Positions 33,556 to 43,028 of a stretch of DNA of 64,000 nt are shown piece by piece. The notes under the pieces are model-generated. The model worked only from the letters and a program-made list of their open reading frames with translations. It was not told the DNA's origin and searched no databases. Numbering within the stretch: the stretch's first letter is position 1; each line of letters starts with the position of its first letter. The stretch is taken from assembly GCF_000967655.1 (NCBI RefSeq), contig NZ_JXYA01000007.1, positions 62,001-126,000 of the forward strand. The letters run 5' to 3'. A program made the translations under genes and the position numbers. This DNA is from Pseudoalteromonas rubra. Lineage in GTDB: Bacteria > Pseudomonadota > Gammaproteobacteria > Enterobacterales > Alteromonadaceae.

Positions 33556-33963
33556 ATGTCACACGTCACGGAATATGAATTTAGCCCAAATAAAGGGGGT
33601 GGATTGTTTGTGGAACATCACCCTTTTCCACATATTTGGTTGCCAGCAACAGGCACTGACCCCGCGTTCAAAGAGCCGACTGTATCCAGAATATTACTTG
33701 GGCGCCGACTTGATAATACTCAGGAGGATGGGTACTACCGTACAGTAACCACGGAGCAGTTCCACTTTACTGTATTTGAAGTACCTAACAATGGCAGTGC
33801 ATTGGCAATCCGGCCTCAGTGTATTCACAACGATAGTTTTACAAAAGGAGCTCAGACCGTGTTCTTAGGTAATACAGCGGCAAATACAGTTGCGCTGCGC
33901 CAAAGTATGCCGGTAACGCAGATGGATGTAGGAGGGACCCCAGTAGCCAAACTTTCAGACTAG
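33556..33963 (+). CDS. Hypothetical protein of 135 residues
   Basis: No family is recognised. The protein is soluble, with no signal peptide or membrane helix, and rich in His, Thr and aromatic residues. It has beta-like stretches ('FHFTVFEVPNNGSALAIRPQ', 'AQTVFLGNTAANTVALRQ'), which suggest a small beta-sandwich or jelly-roll. AAGGAG precedes the ATG by 7 nt, so translation is well supported. It stands alone, convergent with dgt. Its function is unknown. Confidence 0.6.
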   Translation: MSHVTEYEFSPNKGGGLFVEHHPFPHIWLPATGTDPAFKEPTVSRILLGRRLDNTQEDGYYRTVTTEQFHFTVFEVPNNGSALAIRPQCIHNDSFTKGAQTVFLGNTAANTVALRQSMPVTQMDVGGTPVAKLSD

Positions 33964-34014
33964 GCACATTTTGCTGTCAGGGGTCATTGCACTGCGATGG
34001 ACAACAGAAACGGC

Positions 34015-35343
34015 TCACATATGCGGGCCGCTTTTCACCGGAGCTTGCATTGGACTGTTGCCAAACAGGCGCTGATAACAGCGACGAGCATATTCATCTG
34101 TCATGCCTGACAAGTAATCTGCCAGTACCCGCATTTGCTCGGTCTCATTTGTTGCCTGCGCATAGTGAGCTTGCGTGGTATGGGGCAGTAAGCGTAAAGG
34201 GTCGCTCTGAAACGCGCCAAATAAGTCGATCAGCATATTCTGGCCGCTAAATTCAATTTGCTGCATTTTTGGGTCGCGGATAAGCCTTGAAAAAACAAAC
34301 TGCTTTAACACACCTAAAATGGCTTCAAACTCAGCAGAGAGCTTAACGGTATGGCGCAGCAGCGGATCGCTAAAAGCGGGATCCTGAATAACCAACTCAC
34401 AGTTGACGATAAACAGATTCACCAGCTCGCCAATGACGTCTTTACGCAGCGACTCGTCATGGGAGAACAAGCGTTCACTGATACTGTCGAGGTGCTTATC
34501 CAGCCAGGGGGAATCAATCTTTTGCAATTCTGGCAGGGCGTACCGCTGCCATTCCCGCTCGCTCAACGTTTCAGTGGCAATGGCGTCTTCTAAGTCGTGT
34601 ACTGCATAGGCAAAATCGTCGGCATATTCCATTATGGCACTGTCTAGCGATTTAAAGCGGGTCTTGGCTTTATACTCATTCACGGGTGTATGGCTTTGCA
34701 GCAGCGCCCGATCTGCTGTGCTGAACGGTTGCAGGATCCAGTCCAGTACGTCTTTGTCACATTGATAGACGCCTTTGGCGGGCAGCCATTGCTGAGCATA
34801 GATAAAACGCTGGTTTGGGTCGGGTTGCGGGTGGCAGAGCCATAACTCATCAATGAAAGCCGGATACTTAATAAAGCCAAGTAAAGTGCGGCGAGTCAGA
34901 TTCATCCCGTACCCTTTGGAATAAGGTTCCAGTTTGGTAACGATCCGTAGCGTTTGTGCGTTGCCCTCAAAGCCGCCATGATCGCGCAGCAAATAGTTGA
35001 GGGCGATTTCTCCGCCATGACCAAAGGGCGGGTGACCTATATCGTGCGCCAGGCAGATGGTTTCCATCAGGCTGGAGGAGGGAAACCAGGTAAAATCCGG
35101 ATGCTGGGTTCTGAGATGGCGTAATAGCCCAGTGCCAATCTGAGAGACTTCCAGCGAATGGGTGAGACGCGTTCGGTAAAAATCATTGACGCCGATGCTC
35201 ATAATTTGGGTTTTTGACTGCAGGCGCCTGAATGCTGCCGCATGAATGATCCGGGAGCGGTCAATCTGCCAGGGTGAGCGGTTGTCATTGGGGCGATGTT
35301 TTTTCTGGTCCAGCTGTCTTTGCTGCCATGGAGACTGGCTCAT
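34015..35343 (-). CDS. dgt: HD-domain deoxyguanosinetriphosphate triphosphohydrolase
   Basis: This 442-residue dNTP triphosphohydrolase splits dGTP to deoxyguanosine and tripolyphosphate. The HD metal site is complete: H62 in 'RTRLTHSLEVSQIG', H100/D101 in 'CLAHDIGHPPFGHGGE', and the late Asp in 'MEYADDFAYAVHDLEDA'. The N-terminal 'RIIHAAAFRRLQSKTQI' is the family signature. The length fits the roughly 440-residue subgroup. Some dGTPases protect against phage by draining dGTP, and proteins of this subgroup from related marine bacteria are annotated as anti-phage; a housekeeping role is the alternative. It is an isolated gene, convergent with an unknown gene and divergent from the Bax-like gene. 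Confidence 0.9.
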   Translation of the reverse strand: MSQSPWQQRQLDQKKHRPNDNRSPWQIDRSRIIHAAAFRRLQSKTQIMSIGVNDFYRTRLTHSLEVSQIGTGLLRHLRTQHPDFTWFPSSSLMETICLAHDIGHPPFGHGGEIALNYLLRDHGGFEGNAQTLRIVTKLEPYSKGYGMNLTRRTLLGFIKYPAFIDELWLCHPQPDPNQRFIYAQQWLPAKGVYQCDKDVLDWILQPFSTADRALLQSHTPVNEYKAKTRFKSLDSAIMEYADDFAYAVHDLEDAIATETLSEREWQRYALPELQKIDSPWLDKHLDSISERLFSHDESLRKDVIGELVNLFIVNCELVIQDPAFSDPLLRHTVKLSAEFEAILGVLKQFVFSRLIRDPKMQQIEFSGQNMLIDLFGAFQSDPLRLLPHTTQAHYAQATNETEQMRVLADYLSGMTDEYARRCYQRLFGNSPMQAPVKSGPHM

Positions 35344-35645
35344 AGGTGTCCTTCATTAAACACGTTACTGTGTTCAGTATATCTACTGAGCGTGCCGGGA
35401 AAAAGAAAAACTAATCAAAGCGCTAGGTGATTTTTTGATGTTCAGCCAGGGGCAGCTACGATAGAATGCGGAAATTCGCGTTCAGTGGTAAATTTTGGTA
35501 TCATTGTCCGCTAATTTGAAAATGAAAGAGCAAAGTACAGCAGGGTTATTCTGTTAGGGATCTTCAGAAAACCTGCGAAGTCACGCCATTTTTCGGGTGT
35601 TTTCAGCACTTTGAATTGGTAGTTGGTACTAGTGTGAGGAGAATC

Positions 35646-36467
35646 ATGCGTTTACTAGTTAAAGTTATTATTGTCGCGATTTCAATATTCGCGATTCTGT
35701 ATCCATTTATCGTCAAACCCCCAGCCCCGACTGAACCTGCGCCCGAACCGGAAGTGACCGTGACGAAACCTCAGGTTAAAGAAGTGGAAAAGCCACTGCA
35801 CAAGGTAAAGTTGCCGGAGTTTGGCAAAATTCGCGATATTGCCACCAAGAAAAAACGTTTCTTTGATTTCATCAAGCCACACGTTGAAGCGGAGAACGAG
35901 CTGATCTTGCAGCAACGTGCCAGCATTGAAATTGCACTGATGATGCTGCAGTTTGAAGAGCCTCTGAGCGACATTCAGCAGCAAAGAATCGAACAGGTGT
36001 TCAAACTCTACAAAATAGAGGACGAGACCATCTCTGTTGAGAATCTCAAGCGGGCGCTGCGCAGGGTAGACATCATCCCCAAAGAGCTGGCGCTGATGCA
36101 GGCAGCCAATGAATCGGCCTGGGGCACATCCCGGTTTGCACGGATCGGGTTGAACTTTTTTGGTCAGTGGTGTTATCGAAAGGGCTGCGGGATGATCCCA
36201 AAACGCCGTGACGATGAAGCGGCTCACGAAGTGGCTGCCTTTCAGTCGGTTCGGGCATCGGTTAAGTCGTATTTTAGAAACATCAATACCCATGATGCCT
36301 ATAAAGACCTCAGGGCCACGCGTGCTGAGCTGCGCGCGCAGAAAAAGCCGATTGAAGCCACGGCATTGACCGCAGGACTCTTGTCATACTCGGAGCGTGG
36401 CGTGCATTATATTGAAGAACTTAACGATATGATCAGACATAACAAGGCTTATTTTGATGAAGAATAG
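35646..36467 (+). CDS. Bax-like membrane-anchored glucosaminidase
   Basis: This 273-residue protein has one N-terminal membrane anchor ('LLVKVIIVAISIFAILYPFIV') and a Pro/Glu-rich linker of about 40 residues. Its C-terminal N-acetylglucosaminidase domain of the Bax/FlgJ (glyco_hydro_73-like) type shows 'ALMQAANESAWGTSRFARIGLNFFGQWCY', with the catalytic Glu in 'NESAWG', and 'SYFRNINTHDAY'. It should act on peptidoglycan in the periplasm. Start: ATG at 35646 after GAGGAG at 4 nt; upstream in-frame codons lack such a site. Its 3' end overlaps the next gene. The 302-nt region upstream (35344-35645) holds no other feature I can support. Confidence 0.87.
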   Translation: MRLLVKVIIVAISIFAILYPFIVKPPAPTEPAPEPEVTVTKPQVKEVEKPLHKVKLPEFGKIRDIATKKKRFFDFIKPHVEAENELILQQRASIEIALMMLQFEEPLSDIQQQRIEQVFKLYKIEDETISVENLKRALRRVDIIPKELALMQAANESAWGTSRFARIGLNFFGQWCYRKGCGMIPKRRDDEAAHEVAAFQSVRASVKSYFRNINTHDAYKDLRATRAELRAQKKPIEATALTAGLLSYSERGVHYIEELNDMIRHNKAYFDEE

Positions 36468-37113
36468 GATGTTGGCACTTTTACTGGGGCTGGCTGGGGC
36501 TGCAAGTAGCGTGCAGGCGCAAGAAGAGTTTGTGGTTTCGTATGATGGCTTTTATGACCGCCTCAAGGTGGTAGAAAAGGGCGAGTTTGAGTTTGCCCGG
36601 GTTAATTTTTACCTGGTAGACATTGCCTCACTGGCACCGTGTCAGATCCAGTCAGGTAAAATTGTCACAGAAAACACCGAGCAGCCGCTTAATTATACTC
36701 AGCAGGCGCAGCTGTTGCTGCCATTTAGTGAGAAGCTCGACAAAGACAAGGCAGTGATAGTCGCACAGCCAAAAAATCCGCAGCACGACTGTCAGATCAA
36801 GTTTCAAATTGAGTCTGCGTATTTCACAAATACACATCTGACCAAGCAACGCTTGTATCAGCTGCACCACGAATTTGATGAGTTGTTGTCCGACTTATCT
36901 GGCTTTTTTGTCAGCAAGCTCATGGGCTTTTTACTGCCACAGCAAAAGGGCGTCAAGGTAACCTTTGCCAGTGAGCCTAACTTGTCAGCACCGGGTGTTA
37001 GCTGCGATAAGCAGGTTTGCCAGTTTGTGGTAACGGATGACTGGGAAAACGACACGGCACGCTTTAATACGTTAAGCGAAGTTGTATCGGTTACGCCCTG
37101 GATAGAAAAGTAA
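36457..37113 (+). CDS. DUF2987 family periplasmic protein
   Basis: This protein of about 218 residues has a signal peptide ending 'GAASSVQAQEEF' and a mature beta-rich part. The DUF2987-like pattern is 'FVVSYDGFYDRLKVVEKGEFEFARVNFYLVD' at the start of the mature chain and 'LLLPFSEKLDKDKAVIVAQPKNP' in the middle. Two Cys pairs may form disulfides (GVSCDKQVCQF near the end). The start is the ATG at 36457, which overlaps the bax-like gene by 11 nt; the ATG at 36469 is possible too. Coupled expression with a peptidoglycan hydrolase suggests an envelope role, but no activity is known. Confidence 0.75.
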   Translation: MKNRMLALLLGLAGAASSVQAQEEFVVSYDGFYDRLKVVEKGEFEFARVNFYLVDIASLAPCQIQSGKIVTENTEQPLNYTQQAQLLLPFSEKLDKDKAVIVAQPKNPQHDCQIKFQIESAYFTNTHLTKQRLYQLHHEFDELLSDLSGFFVSKLMGFLLPQQKGVKVTFASEPNLSAPGVSCDKQVCQFVVTDDWENDTARFNTLSEVVSVTPWIEK

Positions 37114-37130
37114 TCTGCAGTTTAATCTAC

Positions 37131-37165
37131 AAAAAAGGCTTCGCACTGCGAAGCCTTTTCTTTTT
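37131..37165. terminator. Bidirectional terminator between DUF2987 and htpX
   Basis: AAGGCTTCGC pairs with GCGAAGCCTT with an ACT centre, flanked by a six-A run and TTTTCTTTTT. Confidence 0.9.
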
Positions 37166-37174
37166 AGCTCAGAA

Positions 37175-38035
37175 TCAACGTAGCGCCTGAATACGTTGCT
37201 CAAGTGGCGGGTGAGAGGCGAACATCTCAGACAAGCTTTTGCCTGATGCAATACCAAAGGCCATCATTGACCCTTCCAGTTGCGATTCATGGTTATGGCG
37301 CAGGCGCTCAAGGGCGGCACGCATCTTATGTGCACCCACTAAATCAGCAGCGCCTTTGTCGGCCGCAAATTCGCGCTGACGGCTGAAGTAAGCCACAATG
37401 ACGGATGCCAGAATACCGAACAGGATCTGGAAAATCATATCGAAAATAATATACGTCCAGCTCACGCCATTATCTTCTTCGTCACCATTGAGAAAGCCGT
37501 CCACCAAATTCGCCAGCACTTTGGCAATGAAAATGACAAAGGTATTGACCACACCCTGGATCAGCGTCAGTGTGACCATATCGCCGTTGGCAACGTGAGA
37601 TACCTCGTGTGCCAGTACGGCTTCTGCTTCGTCCTGAGTCATATTGTGCAGCAATCCGGTACTGACCGCCACCAGACTGTTGTTTTTACTCGGGCCCGTT
37701 GCAAAGGCGTTGATTTCAGGGCTGTCGTAAATGGCCACTTCGGGCATCGCAATACCCACTTGTTTGGCCTGATTGGCAACGGTTTGCACCAGCCAGTGTT
37801 CGCTTTCATTACGGGGTTGCTCAATGACATAAGCACCCGTTGATTTTTTCGCGATCCACTTCGACATAAACAACGAAATAAAAGCACCACCAAAACCGAA
37901 TACACCGGCAATCAGTAACATGCCGCCATAACTGCGGTTAGACAGACCTAACGCAGACATGACGATAGACAGAACAATCCCCAGTACCAGCATGACTGCC
38001 AGGTTGGTGATTAAAAATAGCACGATTCGTTTCAT
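37175..38035 (-). CDS. htpX: Protease HtpX (M48 membrane metalloprotease)
   Basis: This 286-residue inner-membrane metalloprotease degrades misfolded membrane proteins. Two N-terminal helices ('[19 protein letters not shown]' and '[21 protein letters not shown]') precede the catalytic domain with zinc motif HEVSH at 143-147. A second pair of helices follows ('[21 protein letters not shown]' and '[17 protein letters not shown]'), and the third ligand Glu is in '[17 protein letters not shown]'. The C-terminal '[13 protein letters not shown]' is the family ending. Length and topology are standard. Induction by Cpx-type envelope stress is known for the family; no operator is seen here. Confidence 0.95.
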   Translation of the reverse strand: MKRIVLFLITNLAVMLVLGIVLSIVMSALGLSNRSYGGMLLIAGVFGFGGAFISLFMSKWIAKKSTGAYVIEQPRNESEHWLVQTVANQAKQVGIAMPEVAIYDSPEINAFATGPSKNNSLVAVSTGLLHNMTQDEAEAVLAHEVSHVANGDMVTLTLIQGVVNTFVIFIAKVLANLVDGFLNGDEEDNGVSWTYIIFDMIFQILFGILASVIVAYFSRQREFAADKGAADLVGAHKMRAALERLRHNHESQLEGSMMAFGIASGKSLSEMFASHPPLEQRIQALR

Positions 38036-38370
38036 CTTAACCTCAAGCTTATACTCAACTTATTGTTTGCAGCCCGCCCAAACCGAACACGGTTTTTACG
38101 GTCGGACTCTTTATACTTGCGTACGTTTGCCTACAGCGCCGTGCGGGATCCATTTCCTTCAACACGACGTTTTATCATAGGCTTAGTTGCAGTATTGTCA
38201 GCTTCCAAAGCACGCTGTGAATATGATGGCAAACGACCATTATTACAAGTCATACGATAAAAAATTAGTGTGACAAAATATACGCAGAACAAGCCGACTC
38301 AGGTGCTTCCCTTGCGTTCATCTGCGCAATTACCCACAATAGTCATAATCAGGGTCATAAAACAGTCATT
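38036..38370. other. Divergent intergenic region htpX / DUF294 gene
   Basis: These 335 nt must carry both promoters. The short frames here are overlapping and unlike proteins. I see no convincing -35/-10 pair, hairpin or repeat. Confidence 0.4.
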
Positions 38371-40266
38371 ATGCAAATAGAACACTTTGAGATCATGCAG
38401 TTTTTATCTGCACATCCGCCATTTAACGATTTACCCGAAGACGCGCTCAAACAACTTGCCAGTGAGGTTGAGGTTGGCTATTACCGTGCACGCAGTGAAA
38501 TACTTCATTACGGAGAATCTATCGCTAATTTATATGTGGTGCGCGCCGGTTCGGTGGAGGTATATCGTCGTAATGGTGAGCTTTATAACCGCATTTCAGA
38601 AGGGGGCCTGTTTGGTCAGCGCGGCTTGTTGATGAATCGCAAAGTACGTTTTCCGGTGATGGCTTTGGAAGACACCCTGGTTTACTGTATTCCCGTGGCC
38701 TTGTTTGAAGCATTTTGTGATGAACACGAGGCATTTGCAGACTTTTTTGAGGCCGATGACAGTGGCGGTTTGATCCAGGCGGTGTCGGATCAGGCCGACA
38801 GCAATGACCTGACCACGGCCAAAGTCAGAACCCTGTTACTGCGCGAGCTGGTGTCGGTAGAGCTGACGCGCTCAATTCGCGATGCGGCAAAACTGATGAC
38901 CGAAGAGCAGGTATCTGCTTTACTGGTGTACGATCCAAGCAAACCGGTCAGTGACGATCCTGAGGATGATGACGGTCAAATTGTCGGGATCCTGAGCGAT
39001 AAAGACCTGCGTATCAAAGTGGTGGCGGAGGGCTTAGACACCAACCAGCCGGTTGCCACTATCATGACCCGGGAGCTGACCATAGTCGACTCCAACGCCT
39101 ATGTGTTTGAGGCCATGATGATGATGCTCAGAGACAACCTGCATCATTTGCCTGTGGTGCATAAACGTCGTCCCATTGGTGTGATAGCCCTGTCGGATAT
39201 TTTGCGCTATGAGTCTCAGAGCAGCTTACTGTTTGTTAAAGGGATCATGGAGCAACAAAGTGTTGAGGACCTGGCGCACTACGCGCAGTCACTGGCCAGT
39301 GTGTTTGTGCGTCTGGTCAACGAAGATGCTAACTCACACATGGTGGGCACGGCTATGTCGGTCATTGGCCGCACCATCAAGCAGCGCTTACTGGAGCTGG
39401 CCGAAGATAAATTGGGTGAACCGCCGGTGCCTTACTGCTTTATCGCATTGGGCTCAATGGCACGGGATGAGCAGCTTATCGTGACCGATCAGGATAATGC
39501 CTTAATTTTGGATGATGCGTTTGAGGCTGATAAACATGACAGCTACTTTGCCGCGCTGGCCAAGTTTGTCTGTGACGGCCTGGCACAATGTGGCTATAAG
39601 CTCTGTGATGGCGGCATTATGGCAACCAACCCGCAATGGCGCCTAAGTGCCAGTGACTGGCAGGCTCAGTTTGAAGACTGGATGGATAACCCCAAACCCG
39701 AGGCCTTGTTACACAGTTCTATTTTCTTCGACCTGGATGGGGTGTTTGGTCGTACCCAGCTGGCCAGCCGCTTGAGTGAGTTGGTGGCAAAGAAAGCGAA
39801 GATCACGCCACGGTTTTTAGCGGCTATGGCCAGTAACTCACTGCGCAGAACCCCGCCGCTGGGCTTTTTTAAAGACTTCGTACTGGAGCAGGACGGTGAA
39901 CATAAGCACTCGCTGAATATTAAGCGCCGTGGCACCGCGCCGCTGTCCGATTTGGTGCGTGTGCATGCCCTGGCCATCGGCTCTCGTAAACAAAACTCGT
40001 TTGAGCGCCTTGAGGACATTAAAGAGGCCCAGCTATTACCACCGGGTAAAGTAGAGGATTTAGAGGCGGCGCTGGAGTATATTGCCATGATCCGTATTCG
40101 CCATCAGGCCCGGCAAATAGAGCAGGGTAAACAGCCCGACAACAATATTTTGCCAAAACGGCTATCTGAGTTTGAACAGCGCAACCTCAAAGAAGCATTT
40201 GCGGTACTGGACAAAGCGCAAAGCTACCTCAAGATCCGCTACCAGAACAAGGCGATACTCAAGTAA
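38371..40266 (+). CDS. DUF294 putative nucleotidyltransferase with cNMP-binding and CBS domains
   Basis: This 631-residue signalling protein has a cyclic-nucleotide-binding fold at about 10-140 ('ILHYGESIANLYVVRAGSVEVYRR'). Two CBS units follow at about 165-295 ('DKDLRIKVVAEGLDTNQPVATIMTRELT', 'MLRDNLHHLPVVHKRRPIGVIALSDIL'). A nucleotidyltransferase-like domain has 'GSMARDEQLIVTDQDNALIL' with G361, S362 and the acidic pair D373/D375, as in GlnD/GlnE-type enzymes. A DUF294_C region ends the chain. The layout suggests a nucleotide-sensing transferase that modifies a protein partner; the target is unknown. The stop overlaps the next gene's ATG (TAATG), so it works with or alongside the exonuclease. 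Confidence 0.88.
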   Translation: MQIEHFEIMQFLSAHPPFNDLPEDALKQLASEVEVGYYRARSEILHYGESIANLYVVRAGSVEVYRRNGELYNRISEGGLFGQRGLLMNRKVRFPVMALEDTLVYCIPVALFEAFCDEHEAFADFFEADDSGGLIQAVSDQADSNDLTTAKVRTLLLRELVSVELTRSIRDAAKLMTEEQVSALLVYDPSKPVSDDPEDDDGQIVGILSDKDLRIKVVAEGLDTNQPVATIMTRELTIVDSNAYVFEAMMMMLRDNLHHLPVVHKRRPIGVIALSDILRYESQSSLLFVKGIMEQQSVEDLAHYAQSLASVFVRLVNEDANSHMVGTAMSVIGRTIKQRLLELAEDKLGEPPVPYCFIALGSMARDEQLIVTDQDNALILDDAFEADKHDSYFAALAKFVCDGLAQCGYKLCDGGIMATNPQWRLSASDWQAQFEDWMDNPKPEALLHSSIFFDLDGVFGRTQLASRLSELVAKKAKITPRFLAAMASNSLRRTPPLGFFKDFVLEQDGEHKHSLNIKRRGTAPLSDLVRVHALAIGSRKQNSFERLEDIKEAQLLPPGKVEDLEAALEYIAMIRIRHQARQIEQGKQPDNNILPKRLSEFEQRNLKEAFAVLDKAQSYLKIRYQNKAILK

Positions 40267-40973
40267 TGGCAATGCAAGGCGACATTTTATCCTGGCCAAA
40301 CCGGTTTGCTCACTTAGCGCGGCAAAGTAGTGATGAGCGGCTCAGGGCATTTTATACCGCGGGCGTACAGGCGCCCGACACGCCAGTGTCTCAGGCTCAG
40401 TTCGTGGCACTAGATTTTGAAACCACCGGGCTGAATTATGAAACCGATGACATTGTCAGCGTCGGTCTGGTGCCCTTTGACGCGCGACGAGCCTATTGCC
40501 GCGATGCCAGGCATTGGATCTTAAAGCCTTCTACGCCACTGCACAAAGAATCGGTGGTGGTACATCAGATAACCCATTCGCAGGTCAGTGAAGCGCCCGA
40601 CCTGGACGCCATACTGGAAGAGCTGCTGACTTGTCTGGCCGGTAAGGTCATTGTGGTTCATTACCGCCATATTGAGCGGCCGTTCTTTAATCAGGCGCTA
40701 ATGCAACGGCTGGGCGAAGGGATTGAATTTCCACTGATTGATACCATGGCGCTGGAACATCGCATTGAAACCAACCGGCTTACGCTTTGGCAGCGGATAA
40801 AACGCCAGCCGGTCCCGTCTATTCGCCTGGCCGACAGCCGCAAACGTTATGGTCTGCCTTACTATGTGGCGCACCACGCACTCAGTGATGCCCTGGCGAC
40901 GGCTGAGTTATTTCAGGCACAATTTCAGCACCACTACACGCAGCACACAGACATCAAGTCGCTGTGGATGTGA
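40266..40973 (+). CDS. DEDDh 3'-5' exonuclease (DNA polymerase III epsilon-like)
   Basis: This 235-residue exonuclease-fold protein has Exo I in 'FVALDFETTGLNYETDDIVSVG' with D50 and E52, an Exo II Asp region around 'LEHRIETNR', and an Exo III His-Asp in 'AHHALSDALATAELF'. This matches the DnaQ/RNase T superfamily. It lacks the C-terminal part by which true DnaQ binds the polymerase, so a separate nucleic-acid trimming job is likely. It starts in the TAATG overlap with the DUF294 gene. This pairing recurs widely in Gammaproteobacteria, but the reason is not known to me. Confidence 0.88.
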   Translation: MAMQGDILSWPNRFAHLARQSSDERLRAFYTAGVQAPDTPVSQAQFVALDFETTGLNYETDDIVSVGLVPFDARRAYCRDARHWILKPSTPLHKESVVVHQITHSQVSEAPDLDAILEELLTCLAGKVIVVHYRHIERPFFNQALMQRLGEGIEFPLIDTMALEHRIETNRLTLWQRIKRQPVPSIRLADSRKRYGLPYYVAHHALSDALATAELFQAQFQHHYTQHTDIKSLWM

Positions 40974-40985
40974 TCAAACAGAAAC

Positions 40986-41016
40986 AAAAATGGCATGTTA
41001 AGAAACATGCCATTTT
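40986..41016. terminator. Bidirectional terminator
   Basis: AAAATGGCATGTT pairs with AACATGCCATTTT around AAGA. It serves the exonuclease (+) and BCCT (-) genes. Confidence 0.88.
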
Positions 41017-41048
41017 CAATCCTTATCCTGTTACAGATATACCCTAAT

Positions 41049-42626
41049 TTAGGACTTGGTTTGCTCCGTACGCAGCCCAAGGATCAGGCTCAGACACATC
41101 AGCAGCAGCACGACCGTAAATGGCAGACCGGTTGAGATGGCACCCGCCTGCAAGGCTTGTATGGCCTCTGTGCCGCCGATCCACAGCAGCGCCGCAGCGA
41201 TAGCACCTTCTACCGTGGCCCAGAACACCCGTTGCGGAATCGGGGCATCAATTTTACCGCCGGCTGTAATGCTGTCTATGACCAGAGAGCCTGAATCCGA
41301 CGAGGTGATAAAGAACACCAGCACCAGTACGATGGCGACAAATGACAAGAGATCGCCCAGAGGCAGTTGTTCAAACATTTCAAACATGGCCAGCGGTACC
41401 TGCGTCAGGCCATTTTCGCCCAGTGCACCCACACCAGACTTAACCTGATCTATGGCGATGCCACCGTATACTGACATCCACAAGGTGGTGACTAAAGTCG
41501 GGATCAGCAGCACAGCAATGATAAACTCACGAATGGTGCGGCCCTCAGAGACACGTGCGATAAACATACCAACAAATGGTGACCAGGAGATCCACCAGGC
41601 CCAGTAAAACACAGTCCAGCCCTGGAACCAGGCTTCGTCGTCACGCCCGTGTGGGTTACTCAGCGGAATGATGTTCTCTACATAGGCCATTATGGTGGTG
41701 GGAATATTACCAAGTGCCACGGCAAAGCCGGCCAGCATGACAAACAGCAGCAGAGCAAAAGCGATCAGCATATTAGTGTTACTGAGCACTTTAACGCCCC
41801 CTTCAATGCCACGCACCACAGAAATGATGGCCAGCAAAGTGACGCCCACGATCACCATGATCTGCAATCCCAGACCTGCCTCTATGCCAAACACATGCTG
41901 GATCCCTGCGCTGGCCTGTTGTGCGCCCAGGCCAAGCGAGGTCGCCAGACCAAATAAGGTGGCCAGTACCGCCAGAATATCTATGATATGACCCGGCCAG
42001 CCCCAGGCTCTGTCGCCTAACAAAGGATAGAAAATAGACCGAATAGACAGCGGCAGGCCTTTGTTATAGGCAAAGAAAGCCAGAGAGAGCGCGACGACGG
42101 CGTAAATCGCCCAGGGGTGCAAGCCCCAGTGGTACATAGTGGCGCCCATGGCCATTTCCGCAGCTTCAGGTGTATTGGGTACAACATTCAGCGGGGTTTT
42201 AAACCAGCCGGTGTAATAGGCCACCGGCTCGGCAACGCCCCAGAACATCAGCCCGATCCCCATACCCGCGGCAAACAGCATAGCCAGCCAGGAGAGGGTG
42301 GTGTACTGAGGTTTGGCCGCGTCGCCACCAAGGCGGATTTTGCCATAGGGAGAGAGCACCAGCGCCAGGCAAAACAGCACAAAGAAGTTACCCGACCACA
42401 TAAAGACGGCATCAAACGCGCCGATGATTTTCCACTTCAGGCCATCCAGTGTTGCTTTTGCTGATTCGGCGTCGCTTACCAGGATTGCAATTAGGAATAA
42501 TAAGATCAGGCCTGCACTGACGCCAAAAACCGGGTTATGAACATCAAACCCCCATTTTTGTACGTTGTCCTGGCCCACCGTATAGTCAGTATTATCGATA
42601 CTATACTTATCGTGATTGTCTGCCAT
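41049..42626 (-). CDS. BCCT family transporter (betaine/choline/carnitine)
   Basis: This 525-residue, 12-helix LeuT-fold transporter takes up betaine-type osmolytes with Na+ or H+. The central BCCT signature is 'WTVFYWAWWISWSPFVGMFIARVSEGRTIREF' (about 320-350), giving the aromatic box that holds trimethylammonium. 'GMGIGLMFWGVAEPVAYY' is the Na+/substrate helix segment. Start: ATG at 42626 with GAGGTAAC just before it; a longer in-frame start at 42728 would add a 34-residue unlikely leader. The 402-nt upstream spacer (42627-43028) also holds the liu operon terminator. The marine setting fits an osmoprotectant role; the specific substrate is open. Confidence 0.9.
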   Translation of the reverse strand: MADNHDKYSIDNTDYTVGQDNVQKWGFDVHNPVFGVSAGLILLFLIAILVSDAESAKATLDGLKWKIIGAFDAVFMWSGNFFVLFCLALVLSPYGKIRLGGDAAKPQYTTLSWLAMLFAAGMGIGLMFWGVAEPVAYYTGWFKTPLNVVPNTPEAAEMAMGATMYHWGLHPWAIYAVVALSLAFFAYNKGLPLSIRSIFYPLLGDRAWGWPGHIIDILAVLATLFGLATSLGLGAQQASAGIQHVFGIEAGLGLQIMVIVGVTLLAIISVVRGIEGGVKVLSNTNMLIAFALLLFVMLAGFAVALGNIPTTIMAYVENIIPLSNPHGRDDEAWFQGWTVFYWAWWISWSPFVGMFIARVSEGRTIREFIIAVLLIPTLVTTLWMSVYGGIAIDQVKSGVGALGENGLTQVPLAMFEMFEQLPLGDLLSFVAIVLVLVFFITSSDSGSLVIDSITAGGKIDAPIPQRVFWATVEGAIAAALLWIGGTEAIQALQAGAISTGLPFTVVLLLMCLSLILGLRTEQTKS

Positions 42627-42925
42627 TGTTACCTCATAGTTGAGAAATGAAATGGCAAAGTTGTAACACCCGGCTTTGATGCAAACTGCATGCGATGGGT
42701 TTATGTTAGTTACAGCGGTAATGGGCACGCCAATGGTTTGCCATTACAATCGTCTTCTTATCGTCCAAAAGACGTTTCGATGTAATTAAGATAAACCGAC
42801 CAAAACGGGGTATGTGTACCACCTTGCCGAAAAAGTCTTAGTTTATAAGTGTAAGCGCTAGAATATAAAAGTAAATGAATGTGCTATTAACTGAATAAAA
42901 TCGCACCAATTGAGGGTAAAACAGG

Positions 42926-42954
42926 TAAAAAAAATCCCTCTTGCGAGGGATTTT
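42926..42954 (-). terminator. Terminator of the liu/sco operon
   Basis: On the minus strand AAAATCCCTC pairs with GAGGGATTTT over GCAA and runs into more T residues. It lies about 75 nt past the scoB stop. Confidence 0.85.
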
Positions 42955-43028
42955 GGGTAACTCAGCGCCTTTGGCACTGGGAATGAGGTCGGTACATAGT
43001 TGGTGTTTTCGTGTCAGACCGTGTTTAT

